Source: Ceriagrion tenellum
Lineage: Eukaryota; Arthropoda; Insecta; Odonata; Coenagrionidae
Assembly (NCBI GenBank): GCA_963169105.1
Contig: OY720636.1
Coordinates: 95,276,583-95,340,582, forward strand
Direction of reading: 5' to 3'
Length of the DNA stretch: 64,000 bases
A program made the position numbers and the translations under genes. Positions 23,806-34,613 of this stretch are shown one piece after another (within the stretch, counting starts at the first letter, position 1; each line of letters starts with the position of its first letter). The notes beneath the pieces were generated by a model that saw nothing but the letters and a program-made list of their open reading frames with translations, was not told the DNA's origin and searched no databases.

Positions 23806-24320
23806 TATCATTTTAGCAGAGATTTGATTCCTATGATTATCCAGCCAGCCAAGAAAAGCAAAATTATTATTAGCTGGGAAAAGTCAAATAAGCTGATGGC
23901 GAAATATTCCCTCTGGTGATTGAAAACTTCAAATAATAGTATCACCCAATTAACGATGCTGAGAAAAGCTCTTATTTTGGCCAAGCAACTGTGCCCATGG
24001 ACATGAAAATATGCGAACACGTTTTCATATCTGCCTTGTCAGTTTAAACATTTCTGTAGTGCACCAGGGTTGAAATTCGCTATGAAAAAATCATTTGACT
24101 TGACCGGAATTCGAACCCGGATCTCCCAATTGCCGGTCAGGTGTGTTAGCCAGTTACACCACCAAGCCATCTTCCTTCAAGGCGAATTTCGAGGTGTATA
24201 TGCACCCGTGCGAGTGACTTCGTACCATATCATTTGTTACATGCAATGTTTGGAAATTTCTGTAGCGCACGACATGAGCTCATGCGAAGCATATGGGAAA
24301 CATACCAGCAGCCACTCCTT
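23806..24320 (+). repeat. Repeat R1 copy 1, interrupted by SINE-A
   Basis: 23806-24064 and 24256-24320 together match 25389-25665. Shared blocks are CATTTTAGCAGAGATT, AGCTGGGAAA, CTGTGCC and ATGCGAACAC. The match is interrupted precisely by SINE-A, making R1 copy 2 a natural empty-site reference. No coding capacity was recognised. Confidence 0.75.
24065..24255 (-). mobile_element. SINE-A, complete copy with target-site duplication
   Basis: A 191-bp element is bounded by TTTCTGTAGTGCAC (24051-24064) and TTTCTGTAGCGCAC (24257-24270), a 13 of 14 match. On the minus strand, 24168-24097 folds as a tRNA: acceptor GGCTTGG with TCAAGTC through G-U pairs, D stem GTGT/ACAC, anticodon stem CCTGA/TTGGG with loop CCGGCAA, and T-arm with loop TTCGAAT. 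The loop would give a GGC (alanine-like) anticodon. Unusually, the tRNA-like part is internal, with about 80 bp before it, and sits between inverted arms (24069-24086 and 24177-24194). There is no A-rich tail. The repetition argues for a SINE rather than a working tRNA. Confidence 0.88.
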
Positions 24321-24330
24321 CTAAATCATG

Positions 24331-25388
24331 CCAAACGTTATTTAACGGGATGCTTCTCATAAAGCAATGCCAGTCCTAGGAGTAATATTAGTAAAAATTT
24401 GATTCCTACCAATATTGGAGAAGGAATAAAATTAAACTTTGCCATTTGTCACGTGAAAATTTTAAAATTTCGATTGTTTTGGCCGATTACGAAATCATAT
24501 TCCATCGTAATGACGAGTTTGACATCAATTGCAAAGGCAAGCAATAAAAGGAACGCAGGTGTGTTCACGACTTGGAAGCTGCGTTTATCGCTGGATTTCG
24601 CTGTTAGGTTATGCAGAGGAAATGATCATAGAAGGCTGAAGTATCAAAAACCGAAGTTTGTGCTGTGCAACTATAAGTAAGGGAAAATATAATGTGTCAT
24701 TATAAGCAGTAATCATTGAGAATATTGGTTAGTTGTAGCGCCAGTTCACTCAATCGATAACTAATCGATTCATTCTAGCATAGCAAGTCCTCAATTGACA
24801 TTCAAATACTTTTCCTGATATATTAAATTCTTCGTCTTCGTCGAGTACTCAACCCAATCATGTCTCCGTTTATGATTGTTTTCAGAAATCCGTTTAGTCG
24901 AAGAATTTCGATTCTTCCGCTTTAAGTTTCCAATATTCATCCATATCTTAGCCCGCAACTTCCGCAGCGATCACCTTCTCAACAAACTAAAACTTCTCAC
25001 TCCTTCCTTCAGCATTCTCCTTTTTACTGCCTATCCGGTTGGTGTTGCTTCGACAGATTAAATGAAATGTATGTATAATCCAGAATATAATAATGTAGTA
25101 AAAATGTAATAACGCGTCATGTATAATGTAACCGGCTACAATGTTTCAACATGATTTCGAAAGGCTTGGAAATGCAATTAAAACCGGCGGGATTAAAAAT
25201 TCAACGGTGATAAATTGTCGATTGCTTTATCGTTTTTTTAAAAGTAGCACCTCATTAGTCCTGAGACAACATCATTAATTTCATATACATAATTTGGGAA
25301 ATCTAGAGAGGCGATTTAGCTGTGGTCAAGAGGTGTGGTGAGCTAGGAAGCTTGGGTAGCGTAAAGGTCTGCGCATTGGCCCGATCAA
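24331..25388. other. Noncoding AT-rich interval
   Basis: Two short frames (24399-24680 and 24876-25061) have no family features. The phrase GAGCTAGGAA followed by GGGTAGCGTA and GGTCTGCGCATT at 25340-25378 recurs at 25943-25979, so a small repeat is present. Confidence 0.5.
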
Positions 25389-25665
25389 TCATTTTAGCAG
25401 AGATTCGTTTCTAATGAATGCCCAGTCAGCCAAAAAGAATAATTTTAGCTGGGAAACGTAAAATTATCCGATGGCAAAAGAGCCCATCTTGGGATTTAAA
25501 ACTTCGAAAAATAGTAGGACTAACATATCAACGCTGAGAAAGACTGTTTAGCTAAGTAACTGTGCCAATGGGCTTATGAAAACATGCGAACACATTTTCA
25601 TACATTTATGTAGCGCATAATATGCTCACATATGAAGCTTATGCCAAACATTTCAGAGGCCACTC
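25389..25665 (+). repeat. Repeat R1 copy 2, lacking the SINE
   Basis: It matches 23806-24064 plus 24256-24320 across an uninterrupted site near 25600-25610, where copy 1 carries SINE-A. The identity looks like 70 to 80 percent, so R1 is old. Confidence 0.75.
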
Positions 25666-26856
25666 CCATGCCGGCCAGTCTTGGTTCTATTCTGAGGACA
25701 GGCCGATTTTTCTCGTGGCAATTTCAACGTTTCTCACCGCCGTATTTGCGAAAGGCTTGAATACTGTCAAACGTGACTGATTTTGTTGGAGTACTCTCTC
25801 ATCGTCTTGAAAAAGTCCAGTGGAACGGAATGCCTTTATCTGTAATTCTATTCCATGCCTTTTATGGAGTCATATGCAAGAAAACTGGCCAAATAGTGGC
25901 ACCAAAATAGCTGTTTACCAAAGGCATGGAAAACATATGGTGAGCTAGGAATCTCGGGTAGCGTATCGGTCTGCGCATTTTTAGTCATTTTTGTTTTAAA
26001 AAAACCCAATGCTGAATCGAAACTTAGCCTAGCATTCTAGTAGTTTACTGGAATACCCTTTAGGGACGGTCAAATCCCTAAATGGTATTTTTAGACCCAG
26101 CCCTTGGCAAATCTTTCTTGAGGTTTTTAAAAAGCATTACTGCTAGTTATGAGACCAGAAGGCTCTTTAAAAGACTAAAACACATGTAGATTTGAAGTTC
26201 ACTCTGTGTCGGGAAAGATTGCGAATGCACTTAAATGTGGTAGGAGGACCGTGAATTTATTAGTCGTCCACAGTGTTTGAATCCCTATGCGTGACGCCCG
26301 AGGCTGCGAACAGCATGCTCACATTTGCTCGTGATGTTCCTCTCCAAAAGCATAAAGGGCCGTGTAAAAAGCAGGAATGATTTTTTGGAGTGGGGAGGAT
26401 GGGGGTGGGTAGACGGAGGAAGCGGAAGGAGGGGCGGGGATGGGAATGGGAGTGTGGAAGGGGGGGATGAGAGAGAGGAGAAAGGGGTGGAGGAGTTGGG
26501 AGTTTTAATGGGGGGAATGCGGTGAATCACGATCCGATGCGAGCGCCGCCGCAGTATTCTCAGCTTGAATACCAAATGTGGACATTTCCGCTCATTGGGT
26601 ATTTTTAGATCCAGCACTTGGCAAAGCGATCAAAGGGGAACTGGAGGAGATTTTTTTATTCGTCTTACGTATTAAAAAAAAAGTTTTTTAAAAATAAAAA
26701 AAATATTTTTCCCGAGTCAATGGCCTTGGGGTGAGTTAAACCCTGCACTTTCACAAATTATCTACTAATATGTTACATGGCTAGATGATAACACGGTCAA
26801 ATCCCTAAAGACGGTACGCTAACATGAAACTGTGCTCTACTCGTGATACACTACCC
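25666..26856. other. Noncoding; GC-rich patch and small repeats
   Basis: A phrase of the type GGTATTTTTAGA(C/T)CCAGC followed by TTGGCAAA occurs near 26080-26110 and near 26598-26628. CGGTCAAATCCCTAAA occurs near 26066 and 26793. 26390-26530 is purine-rich, and its 66- and 110-codon opposite frames look compositional. Confidence 0.5.
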
Positions 26857-27308
26857 TGCTAAGCAGAAAGATAGTAGCTGACAAAATTACACATTTTGAT
26901 ATTAGAGTTGATTTTGTTAATTTCAACCTAGAGGATTAAAAAACACAAACAAAATAAACTACATCTACAAAGTTTTGCCTCATATCACGTCCAGCTTTCA
27001 CCATTTCTTCTGTAATTATATCAGTTTTCTAGGCCATATAACAGTAACGTCCGTTCAGTCATGTCAGGATGATGCACTTGTCAACCATTCCTTGGGCATT
27101 ACATTCTGCCCAACTGAGCCGAAAGACAGCAACTGACAAATTAAAACCTTTTGAAAATAGAGTTAATTTTGCTTTTTTTAACCTTGAGGGTTTAAAAAAG
27201 CCGAACAAAATAAACTATATCTGCAGCGGTTTTTCTGATATCTCGTCCAGCTTCCACTGTACCTGCAGTATAAATTTCAGTTTTCTAGGCCAGAAAACAG
27301 TAACTGCA
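26857..27308 (+). repeat. Two diverged tandem copies of about 200 bp
   Basis: 26857-27052 and 27107-27308 share ACAAAATAAACTA, CGTCCAGCTT and TCAGTTTTCTAGGCCA in order. A shorter inverted piece, matching the AGACAGTAACTGCAT area, lies near 27480-27520. No coding sequence was seen. Confidence 0.7.
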
Positions 27309-29244
27309 TATCTCTCTCACAGAGAATCTCAATACTTTGGTTCCCTTATGATTGATATAATCATTACGCACTGATAATCAAAATATCAACTAAAGTTTTT
27401 AATCTCTTCGAAGATGGACTAGATGAAGATTCGAAGACCCGAGGGTGAAAAATTCAGCATGCAATAACTCATAACCAACAATAATGCAGTTACTGTCTTT
27501 TTGCTTAGCCGGGCAGGACACGCAAATGATAAGTTCAGCTGATCATTTTCGTCACTGTAAAGATTGTGCATTGTAAGCCCATCACTTCCTGATTTCGGCT
27601 CACATAACTTGCTCTGACGCTTAGTACCGGGTGAGAGTAGTTTAATGTTCTCTGTGAGGTAGCCAAACGTCACGTGTCCTTGCACGCTGTGTCTGGAAAT
27701 ATAATTATTGCACCACGCACATGAACACATATGAGAAAGGCTCTTCAGAGGATGGAGCAATAAAATTGAGGAAGGATCAACAGAATTAATATATGAGTAT
27801 ATGCAAATACCTACAAATCGTCATCGAAACATCAATGATATGAAATATGATCCACATGAAGATGAAATCTTTAGAACACAGGGTCAGAGTGTTTCATCTA
27901 CACGAGTTTTCAATTTTATTTTGTCTATGTTCTTAAACTGAGATATTAATGGGGTCAACAATCCTAAGAATGCACGCTTATTCTAATATTGATTCTTGGA
28001 TAGACATTTACGGAATATAACAAACACAACTGTCCTGATATCTTATCTCACTATTAGACCGACAGTAGCTTTTGAGTTAAACTTCTTACATTTTATCTCG
28101 TCATAAAACAACTTTAGATGTCAGCATTCATCAATTCCTCTATAGATATCGTAGACGTCTGTGAAAATTTGTGTGGCCCATTTTTTATAAGAATTGGGCA
28201 ACCAGTGTTGTTCGATTCGATATATCTTTAGATCTATCGATATGGGTCTTCGCATTCTTTTCTACCACACGGCCACCATTAAAGTGCTTACTGAGCATTA
28301 ACCATCATTGCACACCCAAGAAAATCTATGAATATGCGGCTATCCATCTAGCTAGCCATCATTCCAAACAATAATGCACTGACAAATTATCTAAAACGTT
28401 GAACATCCTATGCAATGCTTATAGAAAATACATTAAAATAAGCACATTTATGGCGGATATGTTTGTATTGCGAAGACCTGTATCGAAGGAAGAATGCAAT
28501 CGATATTGAACGACCTTGTTGGGCAACCATCTTGGATTTCCATCTATCAGTCTTTTTCCTACACGTAGGGTCGGAATATGGACGATTTGTGAAAAGGTTT
28601 TCGGAACCATAAAAATGCAGTAAGGGAAAGAAAAGGTCATAATTTTGAAATAGGGAAGATGTCATCTCAGAAAAGAGGGTTTGCAGTGGTTTCCTTCCCA
28701 GACAAGAGAAATTGAGCTGGCGGAGGTGAATTGGTGGGGATTGACAATCAGTCAACGGCATTCGCTTCTCCTACGGTGATCTAGTCCAAGGGATGACCTT
28801 TCCATCGGAGCACAGGGATTTCGGTCAAGACGTTGGAGGCGAAGGAAGTCTATATTATACTCTGTTTGCTATAAAAGTTGAGAAGAGAGTCACGACGGAT
28901 TTTATTCCCTTCTCTGTCAAATCTCTCGGGCATCTCTTGTTTTATCCAAGACACCCTCAGGGTGTTCGAAAACCCGGGGAAGTTCGGACCCATCTCGACC
29001 ATTCTATCTCAATCTCTCCTCTTCCTTGGCGAAAAAGCACTACAGTGAAAAACTTCTCATAGTATCGCTCTCATCTTATTGAGAGCAGGAGATGTATATA
29101 CATAAAGGAGCCGTTGAAGACGCCAATGTGACTGAAACTCCCACGGACGGCATTTATTCGGTTTTTATATTTGCTCCCTCTTTTGACTGATATACACTCT
29201 CTGGGAAAAAAAACGTTGCTTAAGCCCCAGTTCAAAAGACATAT
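27309..29244. other. Noncoding interval
   Basis: Open frames at 27419-27760 (minus), 28408-28761 (minus) and 28793-29062 (plus) have no recognisable domain, and their neighbours offer no splice or domain continuity. No RNA gene or strong repeat was seen. Confidence 0.45.
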
Positions 29245-30080
29245 AAGCCATGGGTGATAAAGGGGGAATCCTTGTTGGAGGGGAAAGAGTGAACATTATA
29301 GAATATGCGGGTGATCTGGCGGTAATATCAGAGGGTCAAACATAATTACAGGAAATAGTGGATAAAATCCAGAGGGCAGGAAAAAATTTTGGAATGAAGG
29401 TAAACATGGGGAAAACTTAACTAATTAGGACAGGAAATAGGATAGGAGTTCTAAAATTCACTACTGATGGAATAAGGCTAGAACAAATACCATTTTTTAA
29501 ATACCTCGGTAGTGTTCTATCATGGAATGGAAGCTGTACGGAGGAAATAAAAAGTAGAATATCACAGGGAAAGGCAGGCTTCAGTAAGTCACTACTTTCA
29601 GCCAAAGCAATAAACATATGCTTAAGGAAAAGATCTGCAAAATGTTTTCTTTGGAGTGCTGTGCTTTATGGAGCAGAAGCATGGACAGTCCGCAGGAAAG
29701 AGGAGGAATATCTAGAGGGTATTGAAGTGTGGCTATGGAGAAGAATTGAATGATTCAAATGGATTTCAAAAGTGTCCAACAAGGTAGTGCTAGCAAGGAT
29801 TAATGAGAAAGGGAATTTTTTAAGAATAATAAGAAAGAGGATGGAAAATTGGATGGGACATGAGGAAAGATTACCAGCGGAAAATAATATTAAAAGGAAA
29901 GAGCGAGGGGAGGAGAGAAAGAGGAAGACAAACAAATAACATAAAGACTGATATTATGAATGGGAGGAGTTACGAAGAGCTGAGGGAGGCAGCACAGGAT
30001 AGACGATCATGGAGAGAACAGTTCAATTTAAGCCTGCCTGAGGATACATTCAACTTAGAAGAAGAATCTACGGACAGTGT
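29245..30080 (+). mobile_element. LINE-C copy 1, reverse transcriptase C-terminal half and tail
   Basis: The plus strand reads 'NIIEYAGDLAVISEGQT' at the RT active-site motif. It continues with 'IPFFKYLGSVLSWNGS', 'SAVLYGAEAWTVRRKEE', 'LARINEKGNFLRII' and an RGEERKRK tail. Motif C is normally YADD; here the first aspartate is glycine, so catalysis is lost. In-frame stops follow within 60 codons. The copy is truncated just upstream of the catalytic motif. The 108-codon frame at 29860-30186 is the out-of-frame tail. The last 100 or so bases recur at 41.2 kb. Confidence 0.88.
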
Positions 30081-31197
30081 ATTCAAAAAGGTGATAAACG
30101 ATTTACGGTTATTTTCAAAGACCACCGTGGAATATCTGCTACAAAGTTTAATGCTGAGGCGTGAAACAGGGTCACCTGGCTACTGATCACATGTGAACGG
30201 TCGTTGGCAACACCACTGTTATTACTACGTCCTATGGCTTAGATGGGGAGTAACTACCTTCCTCACCGTAATCAGCGAGATACCTGAGGAAACAATAGTC
30301 AGATTCAAGGACGGATGTAATTACCCAGGGAGGTTATTACTCCTTTGGAATTGGAATCTCTCCATACCTACTCAGATAAATACCATTTAACTCGTTCGCT
30401 TCTTTGTAGAGTTCAGTTCTCGAGCACTGAAAAAGGCAAATTAATTCCATGATGGAGCCAACTAATGACATCTATGTGCCAAAGTACAATTAATAAAATT
30501 ACCACCCTTAAAAAAACAGTTCGAAACAAAGCCTTCTAAATTCATTGACCACAAAGAGTTGCCTTGCTTTTACCTCCGCCAATATTCATTATAATAAATT
30601 ATATTCAATGCCCTCATTGGAAAGTCTAACAAAAAAACATTATTTCCGAAGTCACTAATAAATTAGGCATTATGTTCCTGAAATAATAGCGTCAAAATCC
30701 ATTTTCATGGAAAAAATCCCGTTATAATTAATCGATGAGCGTAAAACATATGTAAGAGTTTTCCTTTCGCTTGGGAAAAAGGTTATCAATATCCGATATG
30801 TCGATATAACGTCCTCAGAATTGTTTTGTCACAATATATTTTCCATGGGTAATTTCCATTGGGGGAATATGGGAGTATTTTATAGTATTTATAACATGAA
30901 AATTAGTTCATAGTATTATGTGTGAAAGCAAAACATTCACTACTGTATTCCCTTTTTAGACAATTACTATTTTATGAACCCTTTTATCAAAATTCATAAA
31001 AGGTTGGTATTAGAAATCCATTTGAGTAATGAAAGAACAAACTTCGTTTTACCGACTAAATACCTACTTCTCCGAATGTCATCATTCGGGAAAAAGGAAG
31101 TACGTTTTTCTTATGAAATTAGTGCATATTAAGCTACGGCCAAAACGCGTGCCCCCTCTTAAGTCTGCAATGTTGTTGCATCCCTTCAATAATTTGA
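30081..31197. other. Noncoding AT-rich interval
   Basis: No gene or repeat was recognised. The frame at 31029-31346 runs into SINE-C and is not a gene. Confidence 0.5.
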
Positions 31198-31217
31198 TAA
31201 AGAAATGTTTTAATAAA

Positions 31218-31395
31218 GTCGGCCCCGGTGTCGGCGGGGTTAAGTCCTCGCCTTCTAACCCGAGGGTCGCGGGTTCGAGTCCCGCCTGGGTAAGATTATT
31301 CAATGCCCAGGACTTGGGTGTTTGTGTTCGTCTAATTATATATTAAAACACTTGTAATTGGGGAAACCTGTAAGTGTTAAAGAAATTATTATTAT
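31218..31395 (+). mobile_element. SINE-C copy 1 (tRNA-derived)
   Basis: GGCGGGGTTAAGTCCTCGCC and TCGCGGGTTCGAGTCCCGCC give A-box-like and perfect B-box T-arm regions at pol III spacing. The second copy at 50.88 kb shares these and the downstream unit ending GACTTGGGTG. The 3' end is AT-rich with ATT repeats (31386-31398). TAAAGAAAT occurs at 31198-31206 and 31378-31386 and may be a target duplication, although 14 extra bases would then precede the SINE head. Minus-strand translation gives the 'TQAGLEPATLGLEGED' string, a hallmark of this SINE in spurious protein predictions. Confidence 0.85.
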
Positions 31396-31399
31396 TATC

Positions 31400-31475
31400 T
31401 AGAAATGGAATTCGCCTCCATAAAAAATTACTTGACTTGACCGGGGTTCGAACCCGAATCTCCCCATAGCCGTCC
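31400..31475 (-). mobile_element. SINE-A fragment
   Basis: It contains CTTGACTTGACCGGGGTTCG followed by AACCC and part of the anticodon arm in minus orientation, preceded by the GAATTCGCC arm. The 5' third of SINE-A is missing. SINE-B sequence begins within about 15 bp, so the elements abut. Confidence 0.7.
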
Positions 31476-31488
31476 AGATCTGACTTGT

Positions 31489-31680
31489 CATGGCGATTTT
31501 TTTCAAAGAACTGCGGAGTTAGCCGCGCAGTAACTTTAACGGAGTCACCCGCTAGTGTAACTGACAGAGCCTAGGTAGATTAATTGATCATAGCATTCGG
31601 CGCGAAATGGAAGGTTCTGTGTTGATTTCCCAGTCCAGGCGAATGATTTTCCGCTGTAAATCTCATTTGTTTTCATGGCG
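31489..31680. mobile_element. SINE-B fragments in opposed orientation
   Basis: 31489-31548 is the tail of SINE-B in minus orientation (CAAAGAACTGCGGAG, GCCGCGCAGTAACTT). It is followed by the tRNA-like head in plus orientation (GCCTAGGTAGATTAATTG and TCCAGGCGAATGATTTTCC). The same minus-tail/plus-head arrangement occurs at 34.0-34.6 kb. Confidence 0.65.
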
Positions 31681-31839
31681 AATTACATTCCTTAGTTTAA
31701 ATGCACTCGTTCCAGATCATTTGTAAAGGCAATGATTGGAAAAATGATTTTAGGTTCACTTGAGTCGACTTTCAACATACCTAATCAGCTGGTTGATAAT
31801 CCTAACAAGTGTATGTATCTACTAAATCTGCTCTCCCGC

Positions 31840-32510
31840 TCTTTGATGACGTCTAGACATACTCCGCGTTTGAAAATCACTCGCGTCGACGGAAGCTACG
31901 GACGATAAAGAGCTTTGGGAATTCCGCGACGGGGAGCATGCCGAGAAAATACGCGGAGACGTCGTCGGGCTGGCGAGACTTCATACGCGGGAATTCTTTC
32001 ATTCGGACCGGATGGAGAATAAGGAGGAGGAGGAGGGTATATAATAGGAGGAGTTGGAGGGGGCGGGGAAAGGAGTGGCAGTGGAAGGGCGAGGCGGCGC
32101 TCACAGGATCCACGCTCAATTACGCCTGGGCTCATGCCTCTCCCACCTCTCTAATGGCAAACGCGATTGCAAACTACGGGCGGCATGCACGGAGCGACCG
32201 AGCAATGGCCGGGATTATCCACCCATCCAACCAGACGTAGCTTCGGCAGAGGCGTCGGAGAAGGCTGGGGAGAGAGTGAGAGAGAGAGAGAGAACTCTGA
32301 TCTCAATGAAGCGTCCCGTGGGCGCGCCGAGGACGAATCAATTAACAAGTTTCTCCCATTACGTGGGGTGCAATTACACTGCGCTCGCTCTGACACTGCC
32401 GCCGCCGCCGCCTTCTCTATGGAACGCGCGGTTGAATGGGGCAGAGTGGGGCCGAGGACTGATGAACGGCACGGGCCACGGAGGAATGGCTTTGAAGGGT
32501 TGAATGATTG
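31840..32510. promoter_or_regulatory. CpG-dense segment with a TATA-like box
   Basis: CpG dinucleotides are frequent from about 31860 to 32420, unlike the surrounding DNA. A GGGTATATAATAGG box lies at 32036-32049 inside G-rich runs, and a GA microsatellite lies at about 32276-32292. Frames of up to 198 codons cover both strands at once and are low-complexity, so I do not call a gene. An unmethylated promoter or untranslated exon is possible but unproven. Confidence 0.3.
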
Positions 32511-33690
32511 AATGGGGTTATTGGTGGCGAAGGGGAATGGGGCGGAGTCAAAAAGGGTGGAAATGGTCGGGTGGCAGGGTGTGGGGGTTCCTGTGATATC
32601 TGGCGACATTTTAGTAAGGTGATATGAGGCATGGGAAAATGGTAGGGGAGTGTGATATAGGTTATGACCGTGCGAATATCGTGATTCATCGACTAATATA
32701 GAGTACTGTGTTGGCGATGTGACATTTGCAATTGCGCTGTGCTGCACAACATTAGCGAACGATTCTTGCGAACAGTCAGGATCAAAAACTACGCTTCACG
32801 TGAGCACTGATGGGTCGTATTCATAGACTCCATAGTGCGCAGTAATCAGTTGCATGCAAACTAGTGTTGAACCATCAAATGGGACTCACAGAACGTTACT
32901 AATGTTAGAAACACTGATAATCATACTACCTTGGTGTACAGGATTTAGCAGCTGTGGTACATGAACGAACATAGTCTATTAATTCTTAAAGAGCATAAAC
33001 TTTGCTGACATTAATACTAACGGATGCACCTTGGAATAAACCTCTTACAGCCTAGCAGCAAGTCATTCAGTAGAAAACGATCAAACATATATATATATAG
33101 ACCATTAATAACTGAAGCATCGCAGAGTATGATGCCATGATATATCTGATTCTCATGTGCTCTCATGGCACGTTTAGATCGATTTGCTCTTGCGGGCGGT
33201 CCCACTTCGGTCGTGAACTGAAATTACACTGGGGGTTTGAGATAAAAATTACCATAATCGCACGATTGAGTTTTTTTTAAGTCTGGTAGGTTGTGCGTTG
33301 GCAGAAGTGACACAGCCCTAGGGGAAAATTGAACATCTTCACAATTTTGTTTACTTCCGATACATTGCATGAGTAAACTACTATGCATCGAGAGGATTGA
33401 ATTCCACAAATTGCAATTTTTGTAGAAATGGTTGGTAAGGAGTGATAATGAAATATACCAACGATGAGTATAATTGGAGTAAACGAAATTCGGAAGGATT
33501 GATATGACTGCATTGATCCCTTCCACATCACACACCTTAAATTAAGAACACAAAAATAATCAATTGGTGTCATGTTGTTGAAATAGAGATGTTGTCAAGT
33601 TCGAGTAGCAAAGGTTGTGGGCCAGCCAGTGTAATATGGTATTTTGATTTTTCTCTACCTACTTTCATTTATGTACCATGAAAAAATATC
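32511..33690. other. Noncoding interval
   Basis: A TA microsatellite lies at about 33089-33100. Minus-strand frames at 33224-33573 overlap in two phases without family features. Nothing else is supported. Confidence 0.5.
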
Positions 33691-33699
33691 AAATAACTT

Positions 33700-33975
33700 T
33701 ATAAAATTTCCAAATCAATGCATTTACAAATGATATACCTAAGGTTACGACCTTCGTCTCATGTGCTACAATGTAGGAGTGATGCATGAACATCTAGTTT
33801 GCATAAACCACCCTCATAATTCGGCTTGAAGGAAGATAAAAAATAATGGTGTATCTGGCAACACATCTGACCGGCAATTGGGAGATGCGAGTTGGAATCC
33901 TGGTCGAGTCAAATGATTTTGTCATGGCGAATTTCAACCCTTGGTCATGTGCAACTTAATAAAAGTTTTGTGACT
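33700..33975 (+). mobile_element. SINE-A copy, plus orientation, longer 5' part
   Basis: From AATTTCCAAATCAATG (about 33707) it follows the SINE-A head, then GGCTTGAAGGAAGAT, a decayed tRNA-like core with CTGACCGGCAATTGGGAGAT and GAGTCAAATGATTT, and ends TTTCAACCC near 33953. It carries a block with CTTCGTCTCATGTGC near 33750 that the 24-kb copy lacks but the copies at 41.9 and 43.85 kb share. There are therefore at least two subfamilies. Confidence 0.8.
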
Positions 33976-34040
33976 CACCAAACGGGCATATAAATGCTCC
34001 TTGTGCTACAATCTATACGCTGACTAACGGTACAAATCGC

Positions 34041-34251
34041 CTTTTTCAAAGAACCGCGGAACTAGCCGCGCAGTTACTTCAACGGAGCCACCCGCCAGTG
34101 ATCACAGAACTGTGTGAAATTCACAGTGGAAATATCATTCACCTGGAATCAAATCCAGATCCCTCGATTTCTAGTGCTCTAACCAATTAAGCTACCCAGG
34201 CGTCCTCTACCAATGTAAATCTCATGAGGGCTTTAAGGAGCAAGTTGTTCC
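34041..34251 (-). mobile_element. SINE-B, full-length-looking copy
   Basis: On the minus strand the order is: head near 34251; tRNA-like part GGGTAGCTTAATTGGTTAGA with a GGATTTGATTCC B-box-like T-arm; a TTCCACTGTGAAT arm (34131-34119); then a conserved tail with GAAGTAACTGCGCGGC and GCGGTTCTTTGAAAAAG. It is about 211 bp and lacks a poly-A tail. A T-stem mismatch indicates that the tRNA-like part is decayed. Confidence 0.8.
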
Positions 34252-34255
34252 CACA

Positions 34256-34370
34256 GTCCAGGCGAATGATTTTTCCACTGTGAATTTAACAATTGTGTGA
34301 TCAACAGTGGGTGGCTCCGTTGAAGTAACTGCGCGGCTGGTTCCGTGGTTCTTTGAAAATGTCCAAAGTA
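34256..34370 (+). mobile_element. SINE-B tail fragment, plus orientation
   Basis: It begins TCCAGGCGAATGATTTTTCC and ends GTGGTTCTTTGAAAATG, the inverted counterpart of 34041-34150. It lies only a few bases from the head of the minus copy, making a foldback. Confidence 0.8.
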
Positions 34371-34466
34371 AACACCATGGTGTTTAAGTTGGGCTTTACT
34401 CCGTGGACTGAGGCACATAGCGCTCGCATACGGGTACCTCTGGCATCATATGCACGGTACCTGTGA

Positions 34467-34613
34467 GGACAACTTGCTCCTTGAAGTCTCCATGAGATTC
34501 ACAGTGGAAGAGGACACCTGGGTAGCTTAATTGGTTAGACCACTCGGTGCGAAATCAAGGGATCTAGATTTGATTCCAGGCGAATGATATTTCCACTGTG
34601 AATTTCACACATT
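34467..34613 (+). mobile_element. SINE-B head and tRNA-like core, plus orientation
   Basis: The tRNA-like core (CTGGGTAGCTTAATTGGTTA to TTGATTCCAGG) is enclosed by perfect 13-bp inverted arms, ATTCACAGTGGAA (34497-34509) and TTCCACTGTGAAT (34591-34603). Upstream, ACAACTTGCTCC is the inverted match of 34237-34249. The tail is missing here but present, out of order, at 34256-34370. Confidence 0.8.

Noticed and set aside
24097..24168. A foldable tRNA-like cloverleaf with a GGC anticodon
   Set aside because: It lies in a repeated element with target duplications, uses many G-U pairs and has C instead of U before the anticodon, so it is a SINE part and not a tRNA gene.
31225..31292. tRNA-like sequence with strong A and B boxes
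   Set aside because: The same sequence with a tail occurs at 50.88 kb between target duplications; it is SINE-C.
32054..32747. Frames of 149 and 198 codons on opposite strands
   Set aside because: Opposite frames over the same CpG-rich DNA and low complexity suggest composition. No splice or domain evidence was seen.
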